Positions 1 to 8,582 of a DNA stretch of 64,000 nucleotides are shown piece by piece. Position 1 is the first letter of the stretch, and the number at the start of each line of letters is the position of its first letter. Made by a program: the position numbers and the translations under genes. The notes under the pieces were generated by a model that had not been told where the DNA came from, did not search any database, and saw only the letters and a program-made list of their open reading frames with translations. Location: NCBI GenBank assembly GCA_963815295.1, contig CAWFFZ010000013.1:1-64000 (forward strand). Direction: 5' to 3'. Source of the stretch: JACDHG01 sp963815295 (GTDB taxonomy: Bacteria; Actinomycetota; Actinomycetes; Propionibacteriales; Nocardioidaceae).

Positions 1-26
1 CGTCCCCCGCCCACAAAGGACATCTC

Positions 27-629
27 ATGAATCGGCCCTTCGTTACAGGCTCCCTGGTCGCGGCAGCCGCTGCGACGGTGGCGTCCGTATTCGTCGCCAC
101 CCCGTCGGCCTTTGCCGACGACACCCGCTGCACCGGCACGATCGGCGCACGGTCCATCGACGGCAATGTGATCGTGCCCCAAGGTGCGACATGCACGCTT
201 GTCAGCAACTGCGTCGATGGCAACGTCCACGTCAGGGCGAACGCCCGCCTCAACGCGGTGGGCGCCCGTGTTGGCGGCAGCATCCAGGCCGACAACCACC
301 GTTATGTGCTCTGGGTGCCCCGCACCGTCAACGGTGACACGGTCAGGTCACGCGTGAATGGCGACATCCAGTTGTTCTCCGGCGGCGGCAGCGAAGTGCG
401 CAACACCTTCGTAGGCGGTCAGTTCCAGTCGAAGCAGAACAACCGCTACCAATCCGCCGTGCGAAACGTCATCGAAGGCGACCTGCAGGCGTTCTCCAAC
501 ACCCACGGCTACCGCATCGCCCGCAACGTGATCGACGGCAACCTGCAGTGCAAGAGCAACAGGCCCGCACCGACCGGCGACAACAACCGGGTGCAGGGCA
601 ACAAGGAAGACCAATGCCGGGGAATGTGA
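27..629 (+). CDS. Secreted repeat-containing protein of unknown function
   Basis: The 200-residue product starts at ATG 27 behind an AAAGGA ribosome binding site. A signal peptide covers about residues 1-30 (hydrophobic Ala/Val stretch ending SAFADD), so it should be exported. The mature part carries about seven degenerate units built around [IV]-[DEN]-G-[ND]-[VIL]: IDGNVIV, VDGNVHV, VNGDIQL, IEGDLQA and IDGNLQC, plus the looser VGGSIQA and VGGQFQS. They recur every 15-30 residues, which suggests a solenoid or beta-helix like polymer-forming bactofilin-type folds; that fold is inference. Cysteines lie near both ends (C35, C57, C62, C176, C197), so disulfides are possible. The downstream neighbour is the convergent, broken two-component system. 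I do not recognise a named family. Confidence 0.75.
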   Translation: MNRPFVTGSLVAAAAATVASVFVATPSAFADDTRCTGTIGARSIDGNVIVPQGATCTLVSNCVDGNVHVRANARLNAVGARVGGSIQADNHRYVLWVPRTVNGDTVRSRVNGDIQLFSGGGSEVRNTFVGGQFQSKQNNRYQSAVRNVIEGDLQAFSNTHGYRIARNVIDGNLQCKSNRPAPTGDNNRVQGNKEDQCRGM

Positions 630-778
630 CCTGACTCCTGGTCTGGTAGATGATCGTTTCCCGGTGCGAGTTCGTGCCGGATGTTGCGGACGAAACCTAA
701 GTTGACGCTGGCGCTGGGTGTGGCGCAGTGATGGGCGTGTACTCGCCACTCCCTTGCGGGATGTCCTCACGTTTCTCG

Positions 779-1451
779 TCAGCTGTTGAACCGGTAGCCC
801 ATGCCACGCACGGTAGCGATCGTCTCCGCCCCGAATTTCTTCCGCAGGTAGCCGATGTAGACTTCGATGATGTTGGAGCCGGGGTCGAAGTCGAAGCCCC
901 AGGCGTGGTCGAGCAGCTGCTCGCGGATAGGACCTGCCCGGCGTTGCGCATGAGGATCTCGGTCAGCGCGAACTCCCGGCGGAGAGGTCGACCTCGTTGC
1001 CGCCGACGGTGGCCCTGCGGGTGCGGAGGTCGAGGCGGATCCCGCCGGACTCGACAGCCTCGAGGGCGCCGCCCCCGCTCTCGGTGGCGCGTACCTGGCG
1101 AAGGCGTAGCCGGACCCGGGCGAGGAGCTCAGCGAACCGGAACGGCTTGGGCATGTAGTCGTCGGCGCCGCCCTCAAGTGCTGTGACGGTGTCGGCCACC
1201 GAGTCGCGGGCGGTCAGCACGATCACGGGCATTCGGGAGCCTTGGGAGCGGAGCTGGTCGAGGACGGCGTACCCGTCCAGGCTGGGCAGGCCGATGTCGA
1301 GAACCATCAGGTCGAACCCGCCGCTGAGGGCGTGGTCGAGACCTTCGCGGCCGTCGCCGCAGACGGTGGTCTGGTGACCCTCGGCGCCAAGGCCCTTGGA
1401 GACGAACGACGCGATCTTGGCCTCGTCCTCGACGATCAGGATGCGGGCCAC
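779..1451 (-). pseudogene. OmpR/PhoB-type response regulator, frameshifted
   Basis: From GTG 1451 the protein begins VARILIVEDEAKIASF and has a complete receiver domain: acidic pocket near the start, phospho-acceptor Asp in MVLDIGLP, Thr/Ser in VLTARD and Lys in MPKPF. The winged-helix effector domain is split over three frames. It continues to VDLSAGSS, then MRNAGQVLS in a second frame (about 930-970), then REQLLDHAWGFDF through RKKFGAETIATVRGMGYRFNS in a third, ending at 779. Two indels (near 970 and near 925) therefore destroy the DNA-binding half unless they are sequencing errors. It partners the sensor kinase immediately upstream, which is broken in the same way. There is no stop codon between the kinase frame and this receiver frame. 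Confidence 0.8.
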
Positions 1452-1454
1452 GGC

Positions 1455-2953
1455 GGGATCCCCCTCGTGGCCTGACTGGAGGATGGGAAGGCTGAGCACG
1501 AACTGCGCACCACCAGATGGGGCGTCCTCGACTCGCGCTGTGCCGCCGTGCTCGGTGACGATCGCACGCACGATCGACAGCCCCAGACCGAAGCCCTCGT
1601 CGTTTTTCGGGACCACGCTTCGGCCGAACCGCTCGAAGATGCGGTCACGGTCCGCAGGTGGGACCCCCGGGCCGGTGTCGCGGACCCAGATCCTGACGTG
1701 GATGCCGTCGAGGTCGGCGCCGATGGCGATCTCGTCGCCCTCCTGCGTGTGCTTCACTGCGTTGTCCGCCAGCTGCAGTACGGCCTGTGTGATCCGCTGC
1801 TGGTCCATGTCGACCATGACGGCTGGCGCCCCGTCGTACTGCCAGTCCCGGTCGCCGAGGCCACGGGCTTTCGCGACCAGGTCCTCTACGAGCCGCTCAG
1901 GTCGACGCCGTCGATCCTTAGGAAGTCGGGCCGGTCGGTCTTGGCCAGCAGGATCAGGTCGCGGGTGAGTCGCGCCATCCGTTCCACCTCGTCGAGCAAT
2001 AGCTGCCGGGTCGCCTCAACCTCCTCGGTGTTGGCGGAGTCGAGTACTCGAGGTGCCCGCTGAGCACGGTCAACGGGGTCCGCAAGCTCGTGGCCGGCGT
2101 CGTCGAGGAACTGTTTTTGGGAGGCGAACGCCCTTTCGAGCCGGTCGAGCATGCCGTTGACGGTGTGGGTGAGAGCGGTGATGTCGTCGTTGCCTTTGAC
2201 CGGCAACCGTTGTGACAGGTCGACAACACCGATCCGTTCGGCGGTCGCGCGCATGGTCCGCAGCGGGGACAGCAGCCGCGCGGACTGCCACAAGGCGAGG
2301 ACCAGAACCAACAGCAGCGACAGGAAAGCCACGATGGCGTAAGTGCGCATCGTCTCGTTGAGCAGTGCGTCCCGCTCCGAGAGCTCCTGCACGACAACCA
2401 GGGCGCCGACCCGGGCGTCGTTCTCGAACTGCACGGACTGCACGGCGATGAGGACCTCGCCGTCTGTTGGGCTTTCCCACAGACGGTCGCCGTTGCGGGG
2501 GGTCAGATTCTCGACGATCCTGTCGAACTCTTGGTCGCCCAGATAGGCATCGTCGCCGGGAGCCTGGCCCGGAAGAGCGGCGCCGTCGTACCAGGCCAAG
2601 AATGCCTCGGAGGGGCTGGGGACGTTGCGCTCCAGGAAGGTCTCCAGAAGGGGGACGACACCGCCGAACCTTTCACCGGTGTCCGGGTCGAGACCGTTCT
2701 CCTGAAACCTGATGAACTCCTCGACCTCCTGCTCGACCTCGTCCATGGCATGCTCGCGGTTCCGCTCGTGCTCGATCAGGTACACGATCGCCCCGGAACC
2801 GGTAAGGGCGAGCGCCACGAGCAGCGCAATCACCAAGGTGATCCGGGTGCGCACGGAAACGCCCGACCGCTTGGGCCGGGCGACCGGTGGAGCGCGGGTG
2901 TCAGTCGTGATCGTCGCCGGTGTCGTCGTCGGTGTCGTCGTCCCTGGAGTCAT
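1455..2953 (-). pseudogene. HAMP sensor histidine kinase, frameshifted
   Basis: The frame from 2953 gives two membrane helices (one near VRTRITLVIALLVALAL and one near YAIVAFLSLLLVLVLAL) around an extracytoplasmic sensor region, then a HAMP linker (LSPLRTMRATAERIG) and the dimerisation/phosphoacceptor helix FLDDAGHEL. The HisKA motif then leaves frame: RTPLTVLSGHLE lies in another frame at about 2050-2090, after which the original frame resumes (VLDSANTEEVEATRQ). It shifts again near 1890 into the ATPase frame with N box (QLADNAVKHT), G1 (DTGPGVPP), F box and G2 (GFGLGLSIV). At least three indels are needed. The translation start is uncertain: ATG 2953 or GTG 2854. It would form a two-component system with the regulator at 779-1451. 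The signal is unknown. Confidence 0.8.
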
Positions 2954-3267
2954 CGTCCTTGGAGGTCATCGTCAGTTTCCGCGCCGCCGGAACTGCCGGC
3001 CCTGCTGTCATCATCCCGCTCATCGCCGTCGGTGTCGTCATCCGGTCCGTCGGCGCGGTCGTCATCGACGGGCGGCTTCCGGGAGGGACCCTGCTCGCGG
3101 CCGCGGTTCTCGCTCGCACCGTCCGTCCCGACCGGCGCGTGATCCTCGATGATGATCCGCTCCCGGGGCGGTGAATCCTCCGAGCCCACCACCAGCGATC
3201 CCGCAACGAATGCCGCCAGCGGGAGGGCGACAGCGAGGCCAATCAGGGTCTTCAGGAACGAACTCAT
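2950..3267 (-). CDS. Small acidic membrane-anchored protein preceding the kinase
   Basis: Starting at MSSFLKTLIGLAVALPLAAF, this protein of about 105 residues has one N-terminal hydrophobic segment (residues 4-25) followed by a very acidic, low-complexity tail rich in Asp, Gly, Ser and Arg. The tail ends DDDLQGR in this frame. The next frame continues the same Asp-rich style (DDDSRDDDTDDDTGDDHD) to a stop near 2901, so one more indel may lie here and the true end may be inside the kinase start region. It precedes the two-component genes on the same strand and could be a membrane accessory of that system. No named family is recognised. Confidence 0.45.
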   Translation of the reverse strand: MSSFLKTLIGLAVALPLAAFVAGSLVVGSEDSPPRERIIIEDHAPVGTDGASENRGREQGPSRKPPVDDDRADGPDDDTDGDERDDDSRAGSSGGAETDDDLQGR

Positions 3268-3299
3268 GCCTCCGAGAATCCCGTGCGCACATGGCACCG

Positions 3300-3667
3300 C
3301 AGTGAGCGGACGATGAGAGAACTTTCATCTGGCCTGGAAGGAGAAGCCGGGCACCGAGATGCGGGAGGGGCCGACGTCCACGCCGGACAGGGTGCGGATC
3401 TCGTCGAAGAGCTGTTCATGCATGTAGGTCTTGCATGTAGGCGGGAGCGTCCTGGGACTCGTACGCTGGGGGATCGTCCAGCTCACCTCTGGCCGCGGAC
3501 CGGTGCGGCTCCCGCATCGCGAGTAGGCCGGCCAGGTCGGCAGGTACGCGGCCAGGCCGAGGACCTCGCGCTAGTTCGAGTTGCGCCCGGCAGCAGGACG
3601 ACGCGCGGAGCCGCCGGGTTGGTGCTGCCTTACGTCACGACGACGGGCGGCGGGAACGTCTCGGTGG
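3300..3667. other. No confident gene; possible coding remnant
   Basis: No frame here looks like a complete gene. On the minus strand a 33-codon stretch from ATG 3423 (MHEQLFDEIRTLSGVDVG, ending SFQAR) resembles the start of a small actinobacterial protein but stops at once, and just upstream another frame reads YESQDAPAYMQDLH. This looks like a decayed gene lying between two broken genes. An 11-base near-direct repeat, [AT]TGCATGTAGG, sits at about 3418-3442. Confidence 0.25.
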
Positions 3668-3966
3668 TCACGACGCGTCCACCGGGACGAGTTCGCCGGC
3701 GGTGCGGACGCCGGCCCCAGCGGTGTACCTCTCCGGGCAGGTCGAGGTGGTCGATCGGTGCGGTGTTCGTGAAGTTGCCCCAGTTGGCCTTGGGCAGCAT
3801 CCACATCACCTCGAACTCGTTGCCGTCGGGGTCGCAGGCGTAGATGCTCTTGGTGGCACCGTGGCTGGACTCGCCGGTGTAGGCGTCGAGGTTCGTCAGG
3901 GCGAGTCTGGCCTGTTCGAGTTCCTCGATGGTGTCGACCTGCCAGGCCAGGTGATAGAGGCCGAGG
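3668..3966 (-). pseudogene. VOC (glyoxalase/dioxygenase fold) gene fragment cut by an IS6 element
   Basis: Reading leftward from the edge of the IS element, the translation is PLGLYHLAWQVDTIEELEQ through YACDPDGNEFEVMWMLPK, the second half of a vicinal-oxygen-chelate domain with its HLAWQV strand and the D-PDGN-EF-V metal-ligand region. The N-terminal half is missing because the left inverted repeat of the insertion sequence abuts codon PLGLYH at 3966/3967. The C-terminus also needs a frameshift near 3735: after DLPGE the sensible reading is YTAGAGVRTAGELVPVDAS, ending at 3668. It is non-functional as it stands. Its substrate cannot be told. Confidence 0.75.
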
Positions 3967-4775
3967 GGCACTGTTGCGTTGAGGACCGTGGTGCACGGGA
4001 GACCGTTGGTGTGGACTTCTTCCGCATCGGTTTCGGCGTTTGCAGGGTTCCGGTTCCCTTCGTGAGGTGATCTCGGTCGCGGTGCGGTGGTACCTGCGGT
4101 ATGGCCTGTCCTACCGTGACGTCGAGGAGCTGCTCGCCGAGCGTGGCGTGGACGTCGATCACGTCACTGTCTACCCATGGGTCCAACGGTTCACCCCGGA
4201 GTTCATCTCCGCCGCCCGGCCACGCTGCCACTGCCCGGGTGAGCGGTGGTTCGTCGACGAGACCTACGTCAAGGTCGCCGGACGCTGGACGTACCTGTAC
4301 CGGACGATCGACCAGCACGGCCAGGTCATCGACATATGGCTGTCACGCAGGCGCGACCTGACCGCAGCGCGGGCGCTTCAGCCGGGGGGACTCACCTGTG
4401 GGACGCGCCGGTCGAGGTCACCACCGACCGGGCACCGGTCTACCCGCGGCTCCTCGACGAGATCGTCCCTGGCGCTGTTTCATGTCACGCAGCAGTATGC
4501 AAACAGCACGTGTCGAGGCCGACCATGGCCCCACAAAGCCAGGCTTCGACCGATGCGCGGTCTCAAGCGATTCCGGTCCGCTCGAATCCTCGCCGCTGGT
4601 CATGCTCTCGTCCAGAACATCCGACGCGGTTACTATGAGATCGCCTCTGACCAGCCGGCACAAGGCCGTCTTCGTGCAGCCTTCGACGAGCTGATGCTTG
4701 CCGTCTGACAGAGCCGAGTCGCGGTCGAACTACGGCCCTGTGAGCAGCCTCGCGATCAGGCAACGCAACAGTGCC
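3967..4775 (+). mobile_element. IS6-family insertion sequence with intact terminal inverted repeats
   Basis: The left end GGCACTGTTGCGTTG (3967-3981) is matched exactly by its reverse complement CAACGCAACAGTGCC at 4761-4775. These ends resemble the GGCACTGTTGCAAA ends typical of the IS6 family, and the 809-bp length fits. The enclosed gene is an IS6-type DDE transposase. No 8-bp target duplication is visible (left flank GGCCGAGG, right flank CTCAGAGC), so one flank has been rearranged since insertion. It interrupts a VOC gene on its left. Confidence 0.85.
4040..4708 (+). pseudogene. IS6-family DDE transposase, frameshifted
   Basis: The N-terminal half reads VISVAVRWYLRYGLSYRDV, EELLAERGVDVDHVTVYPWV, then the first catalytic Asp in WFVDETYVKVAGRWTYLYR and the strand RTIDQHGQVIDIWLS, all characteristic of IS6 transposases. 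After RRRDLTAARA the frame is lost. The second Asp region (THLWDAPVEVTTDRAPVYP) is in the next frame, and the catalytic Glu region (RVEADHG) in yet another. The C-terminus ARLRPMRGLKRF to FDELMLAV returns to the first frame and stops at 4708. At least two to three indels separate the catalytic residues, so this copy is probably inactive although its ends are intact. Confidence 0.8.
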
Positions 4776-4933
4776 CTCAGAGCTGGTCTCCGCCTATTGC
4801 CGGGGAGTCCTGATCTTCCGAATCTGGGTAGCGGGTCGACTCGGCTTGAACGCGGATGCTCTGGAAGAACACCTGTCTATGGACAGGGTCAACCGGCTAG
4901 TGCAGCATCATGCCCGATCTTCGTGAGGTGAAG

Positions 4934-5111
4934 GGCACGGTTGCGTTGTCTGATCGCAGTTGCCGGGAGACTGGTGCGGTGACTTCTTCGGGTTCGGCCA
5001 CGGCGTTTGCTGGTTTCCGGTTTCCTCGCGAGGGTGATCTCAGTGGCGGCGCGATGGTATCTGCGGTACGGGTTGTTGTATCGCGACGTCGAGGAGCTGC
5101 TCGCTGAGCGT
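4934..5111 (+). mobile_element. Second IS6-family element, left-end remnant
   Basis: GGCACGGTTGCGTTG at 4934-4948 differs from the upstream IS left end by one base. The following 160 bp are related throughout (GTGACTTCTTCGGGTTCGG, then RVISVAARWYLRYGLLYRDV and EELLAERV). Similarity ends abruptly after the LLAER codons at about 5111, so only the left end and the first 40 or so transposase codons remain. It is in the same orientation as the complete copy and 158 bp beyond it. Sequence differences show it is a distinct, older or separately acquired copy. Confidence 0.75.
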
Positions 5112-5279
5112 GTTACGGCCGTCGTAGTCAAACCCGACACGGCCAGGAACCGGCGATGGTCAGGTGATGACCAACCCTGTGCCTCCGCTTGCCGAGTCAT
5201 AGGCCCGTCACGCCCCCCGTGCCGGTCGTGTCAAGTCGAGTCGAGTCGAGGCATGCGGATGAGCCGGATCTCAGCGACG

Positions 5280-6677
5280 CTACGAGTCGGACACGACGAA
5301 AGGCGGGCGCAGGACCTGGTTGTCCTTCGTGAGCGCGGTCATCAGGTGCAGCGACCCGTCGGGCATCAGGCCCGAGACCGGGGTCAGCCGCGCCTCGTCC
5401 CCGTCGACTTCGACGAGCAGCAGGTGCGCCTGAGCGGCCCAGGCTGTGGTGTGAGCGTCCTCGAACCTCTCGGGGATCTCCTCGCGGAGCTTCCCGCCTG
5501 CCCCGGAGATGACGTACGTGCGGCCGTCCACCTCCGACACCTGGAAGTTGTGCTCGTGCCCCGCCAGCACGAGCGCACCCCGCCACGGTCGAAGAGCGGC
5601 AGCACGCTGTCGAGCATCTCCTCGTCGTTCCCGTGCTCCGGCCCGGCGCAGAAAAGCGGGTGGTGGGAGAACGGGATCCGCCAGACCGGGTCGTCCACCG
5701 TACGCGTCCTCGAGCCATTGCTGGTGATCGGGCACCTGGAAGAACCGGTGGTACTCCGGGTCGTCGCTGTCCTGGGAGGTGTCGATGCAGATCATCTCGA
5801 GGTCCTGGCCGTAACCGAAGCGGTAGAACAGCCCCGGCTCGACCGACGCGCGGTCCTGCTGGTCGCGGAAGCGTTCGTGGATGTGGAAGTTGTCCTCCAT
5901 CTGCTCCCGGTCGTCGCTGCCCTCGGTGTCGGTCATGTCGTGGTTGCCGATCGCGGGAAACACCGGGACCCGCGAGATCGCGTAGCGGTAGGGCTGGAAG
6001 AAGCTGGAGTACCAGTCGTCGTCCTCCCCGCCGCTCTCGTCGTCGACCTGCCCCTGCTCGCCCTGGTAGATGTTGTCGCCGAACGACAGCACGAAGCGGA
6101 CGTCGTGGTTCCGCACGAGCTCGTCGAGCACGTCGGCGATGCGTCGCTGGCGGCGGCTGGACTCGCTGTCCGACTTGATCCCGACGCCGTAGTCGCCCAT
6201 CGCGACGAACCGCACGGGCGGTGTCGCGCTATCCGGGGCCGGGAAGGTGTGGAACCCCAGGTCATAGGACTGCCCGGCCCGAGGTCGTAGCCGCCCGACG
6301 CGGTGGGCACCCAGTCTCGACGCTGGCCGGCGGCCCACTCGCGGCCGTCGACCCGATGCGATAGCGTACGACGTGTCGGGCGCAGGTCCTCCACCCACGA
6401 GCCAGGACTCGTCTGCTGTGCGCGCCCCCGCGACGACCTCGCCCCCGGCGTCCAGCACCTCGACCTGAGCCTCACCGAAGGGCTCTGCGCCGTGCCCGAT
6501 TGACGTATGCCGTCCCACGGCCTCCTGGAGCTCCGAGTCGTCGAGGATGTTCCACCGGCCGCCCGCCTCGTCACGCCGGAACCAGAAGGCCCCCCAGGCG
6601 ATCAGGACCCGGTCGTGCGAGAGGTCGACCAAGTGGACGAACTCCTCACGGTGGATGTGGTCGTTGTCCGCTCCCAT
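5280..6677 (-). pseudogene. Calcineurin-like metallophosphoesterase, two compensated frameshift pairs
   Basis: The start MGADNDHIHREEF (6677) leads into an N-terminal beta domain and then a phosphoesterase core: FVAMGDYGVG, LSFGDNIYQGE, FPAIGNHDMTD and VLAGHEHNFQ, the D-x-H/GD/GNHD/GHxH metal-binding blocks. Two stretches are out of frame and come back. Between about 6365 and 6255 the sensible reading is VDGREWAAGQRRDWVP, GGYDLGPG. Between about 5700 and 5578 it is VDDPVWRIPFSHHPLF, CAGPEHGNDEEMLDSVLP, which contains the HHP metal ligand. Four indels thus replace catalytic sequence. There is no signal peptide, so it would have been cytoplasmic. The second, intact phosphatase at 31711 is a different, secreted type. 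Confidence 0.8.
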
Positions 6678-6829
6678 TCAGGCAGCCTAGATCCCAGGCG
6701 TTCGCGTCGGCAGAGCGCTGCCCCTGGCAACACTGGAGGCGGGGTCGGTGACGGCGGTCGCTCCCGGGCGAGCCAGCCCTCCAGGCGTCAGGCCACCACG
6801 CGGTTGGGCACTTCGACAATGCCACACAG

Positions 6830-6871
6830 ACGTCAATAAAACGCATATTTCTTATAATTTGATGCGTTTTA
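6830..6871 (+). promoter_or_regulatory. Promoter inside a 10-bp inverted repeat (candidate operator)
   Basis: In a conspicuously AT-rich island, TAAAACGCAT (6837-6846) and ATGCGTTTTA (6862-6871) form a perfect inverted repeat with a 15-bp spacer. The spacer contains a consensus -10 hexamer TATAAT (6853-6858); a weak -35 (ACGTCA, 6830-6835) lies 17 bp upstream. Transcription would start in the right arm and run toward the genes at 7097 and 7572. A repressor dimer on this dyad would cover the -10, so autoregulation is a reasonable inference. The rest of 6678-7096 shows no convincing gene. Confidence 0.55.
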
Positions 6872-7096
6872 GTGCCGACTGTTTGCAGGTGAAACGGAGG
6901 TTGGTCGTGTCGAGAGCCGATGTAGAAGGTGGGCCGGAACGCTCCGGCTGACGATCGCGATCGGAAGGCAGGCATGGCGACCACGTCTGAACGACCAGAT
7001 ATCGCCCCGCGCGGCTTGCGGCTAATCGTGCGAACGCTCGGGCTCTCGACGTCAGCAGCGACGGGACAACGAACGGAAAGCAGAGGAGATGGCGAC

Positions 7097-7582
7097 GTGA
7101 CAGAGGCAGGCAACCGTGGGGTGTTGGTGGCCGCGGTGGTGGCGGGGCGACCCCTTCACGAGGTGGCGGCGTTGGCTGGCCTTAGTGTCAGCTCCGTACA
7201 GCGGCGCCTCAAAGACCCGGAGGTGATCGCCGAGGTCAAGCAGGAGCGGTCACGGCAGCGGCAGGAGACGCTGGCACAGTTCAACCAGTTGCGTACGGCC
7301 TGCGTCAAGCGGCTCGGGCTGCTCGTTAACGACTCAGACCCAAGCATCGCCTTGCGGGCGATCCCCTTGATCCTCACAACTTCGGGCCGGCTCGATCTTG
7401 CCTTCGACGTTGAGCAGAGACTCGCGGCTCTTGAAGAGGAGTTCGGCGATGAGGACACCGACACAGCCGTGGGTGCCGCCGGAGACGGTGCAGTCGAGCC
7501 GTGGGACGGTGCCGCCGGGCAGGATGCCGCCGGGGAGGATGCAGCCGATCCGGCGGGTGGTGCGGTGAACGATGTCGGTTGA
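7097..7582 (+). CDS. Small protein with HTH-like N-terminus, unknown function
   Basis: GTG 7097 is preceded by GAGGAG eight bases upstream, which decides this start over the in-frame upstream codons. The 161-residue product has a helix-turn-helix-like N-terminus (VAAVVAGRPLHEVAALAGLS followed by VSSVQRRLKDPEV, about residues 8-42). A helical Arg/Gln-rich segment with coiled-coil character comes next (KQERSRQRQETLAQFNQL). The tail after residue 118 is acidic, Gly/Ala/Asp-rich low complexity. The HTH style recalls small terminase or replication-associated proteins of actinobacterial mobile elements, but I cannot assign it. It overlaps the next gene by 11 bases and is probably expressed from the promoter at 6830-6871, perhaps as its own regulator. 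Confidence 0.6.
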   Translation: MTEAGNRGVLVAAVVAGRPLHEVAALAGLSVSSVQRRLKDPEVIAEVKQERSRQRQETLAQFNQLRTACVKRLGLLVNDSDPSIALRAIPLILTTSGRLDLAFDVEQRLAALEEEFGDEDTDTAVGAAGDGAVEPWDGAAGQDAAGEDAADPAGGAVNDVG

Positions 7583-7928
7583 GTTTCCGGATCAGGCTCT
7601 GAAGCAGGCCCGGCTACGCCGATACCGTCGGCAGTCAAACCAGATTCAGAAGGCAGAAGAGGCTGTGGATCGTGGTACGGCGACGATAGACCAGTACCGG
7701 TTGCACTGCCAGGCCTTGGTCGCTGCACAGCGAGACGAGGCGGCGCAGCACACCGTGCTGTTTGTCACGATGGCGCGACTGGGCAAGAGTGATTTCTGGC
7801 CTGCCGGAGCCGGAGATCGACCCGACGTGGCCTTGCCGAAGTCGGTGCAGGCGGAGATTATGCGGCTGCAGGGCGCCGACCGAGCCACCACAACCGAAGG
7901 CGAGACAACGGCTGGTGAGTGCCGCTGA
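7572..7928 (+). CDS. Small basic-helical hypothetical protein
   Basis: The 118-residue product starts at ATG 7572, inside the end of the preceding gene, so translation is likely coupled. The N-terminal half is strongly helical and charged (ALKQARLRRYRRQSNQIQKA), and the rest is predicted soluble with no membrane segment or metal motif. No family is recognised. Together with the gene at 7097 it forms a two-gene unit behind the operator-like promoter, in a stretch whose neighbours are mobile or decayed, so it may be cargo or a core gene of a mobile element. Confidence 0.5.
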   Translation: MSVEFPDQALKQARLRRYRRQSNQIQKAEEAVDRGTATIDQYRLHCQALVAAQRDEAAQHTVLFVTMARLGKSDFWPAGAGDRPDVALPKSVQAEIMRLQGADRATTTEGETTAGECR

Positions 7929-8434
7929 CATACCCGCGGACAGACTGGAGGCTGCGTGCAATTTGCTGGCTCTTGGGCTCCACGGGCTGGTCCTTCGTTG
8001 CCGGGTCTGGCGCATCGTTGGGCCTGAGTGGGTCCTGTCCGATGCTGCCTTGGCTGGCGGAGCGAAGACCTTCTGTCTCCTGATCGGGCGGATTTTTTGA
8101 TGGGACTTGGCGATCGGGTGACTCGGGCGGTCGAGTGTGGCGCTATCGCGGCTGGGCCCGACGGTTCTATCTCTCATGCAGAGTCTGACCGGGCTGTTGT
8201 CGCCCATGGGTGGAAAGCCGATCACGGTCGATGGCGAGATCTGGTCAAATCTGGTCACATCAGGTCAACCGGGGGAGTGCGAAGTGTGCAAGGACCTGCA
8301 ATTCGGTGTGCACCGGATTGGTTGCCAGGCGACCTTGGCGCTTTGACCTGGGACTTCGATTACGTAAACATCCCACCATGTGACGTTCACGGCCGTTCAC
8401 GGCACTGAGTTGTGGATGCTCACGATCTCACGTC
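7929..8434. other. Unresolved stretch with small competing open frames
   Basis: Two plus-strand frames compete. One from ATG 8101 gives 102 residues (MGLGDRVTRAVECGAIAAG and onward). The other, from ATG 8137, gives 69 residues ending GECEVCKDLQFGVHRIGC. Neither has a clear ribosome binding site, a recognisable domain or decisive codon use. I would not call a gene here with confidence. A tandem repeat at 8239-8267 lies inside. Confidence 0.3.
8239..8267. repeat. Three 9-mers at 10-bp period
   Basis: ATCTGGTCA (8239), ATCTGGTCA (8249) and ATCAGGTCA (8259) are spaced exactly one helical turn apart. They could be a protein-binding array or iteron-like, but they may also be coding by chance. Confidence 0.5.
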
Positions 8435-8457
8435 AAGCCGGCCCAGGTGGCCGGCTT
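8435..8457. terminator. Perfect 9-bp hairpin
   Basis: AAGCCGGCC - CAGGT - GGCCGGCTT forms a perfect stem with a 5-nt loop, between the unresolved region and the sugar-transport genes. There is no T-tract, as is common for high-GC terminators. Confidence 0.45.
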
Positions 8458-8582
8458 AACGCCGTTTGGGCTAACTCAGAGTAATTCAGCGGCACTGATG
8501 GTTGACCCTGGTTTGGTCGCGGGGCTACGGTCGCGACTTGGCTTCGGTTACGACAGCACCCACCATCGGAGGGACACAGACC

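Noticed and set aside
1451..1455. Natural hybrid kinase-response regulator fusion
   Set aside because: The two domains are read in one frame only because the kinase's own stop is absent; with several other indels in both genes and a good GTG start for the regulator, separate genes with frame damage are more likely.
3959..4783. 8-bp target duplication around the IS6 element
   Set aside because: Flanks GGCCGAGG and CTCAGAGC do not match.
5007..6290. 427-codon frame joining the IS6 remnant to the region opposite the phosphatase
   Set aside because: Only its first 35 or so codons are transposase; the rest is antisense to the metallophosphatase pseudogene.
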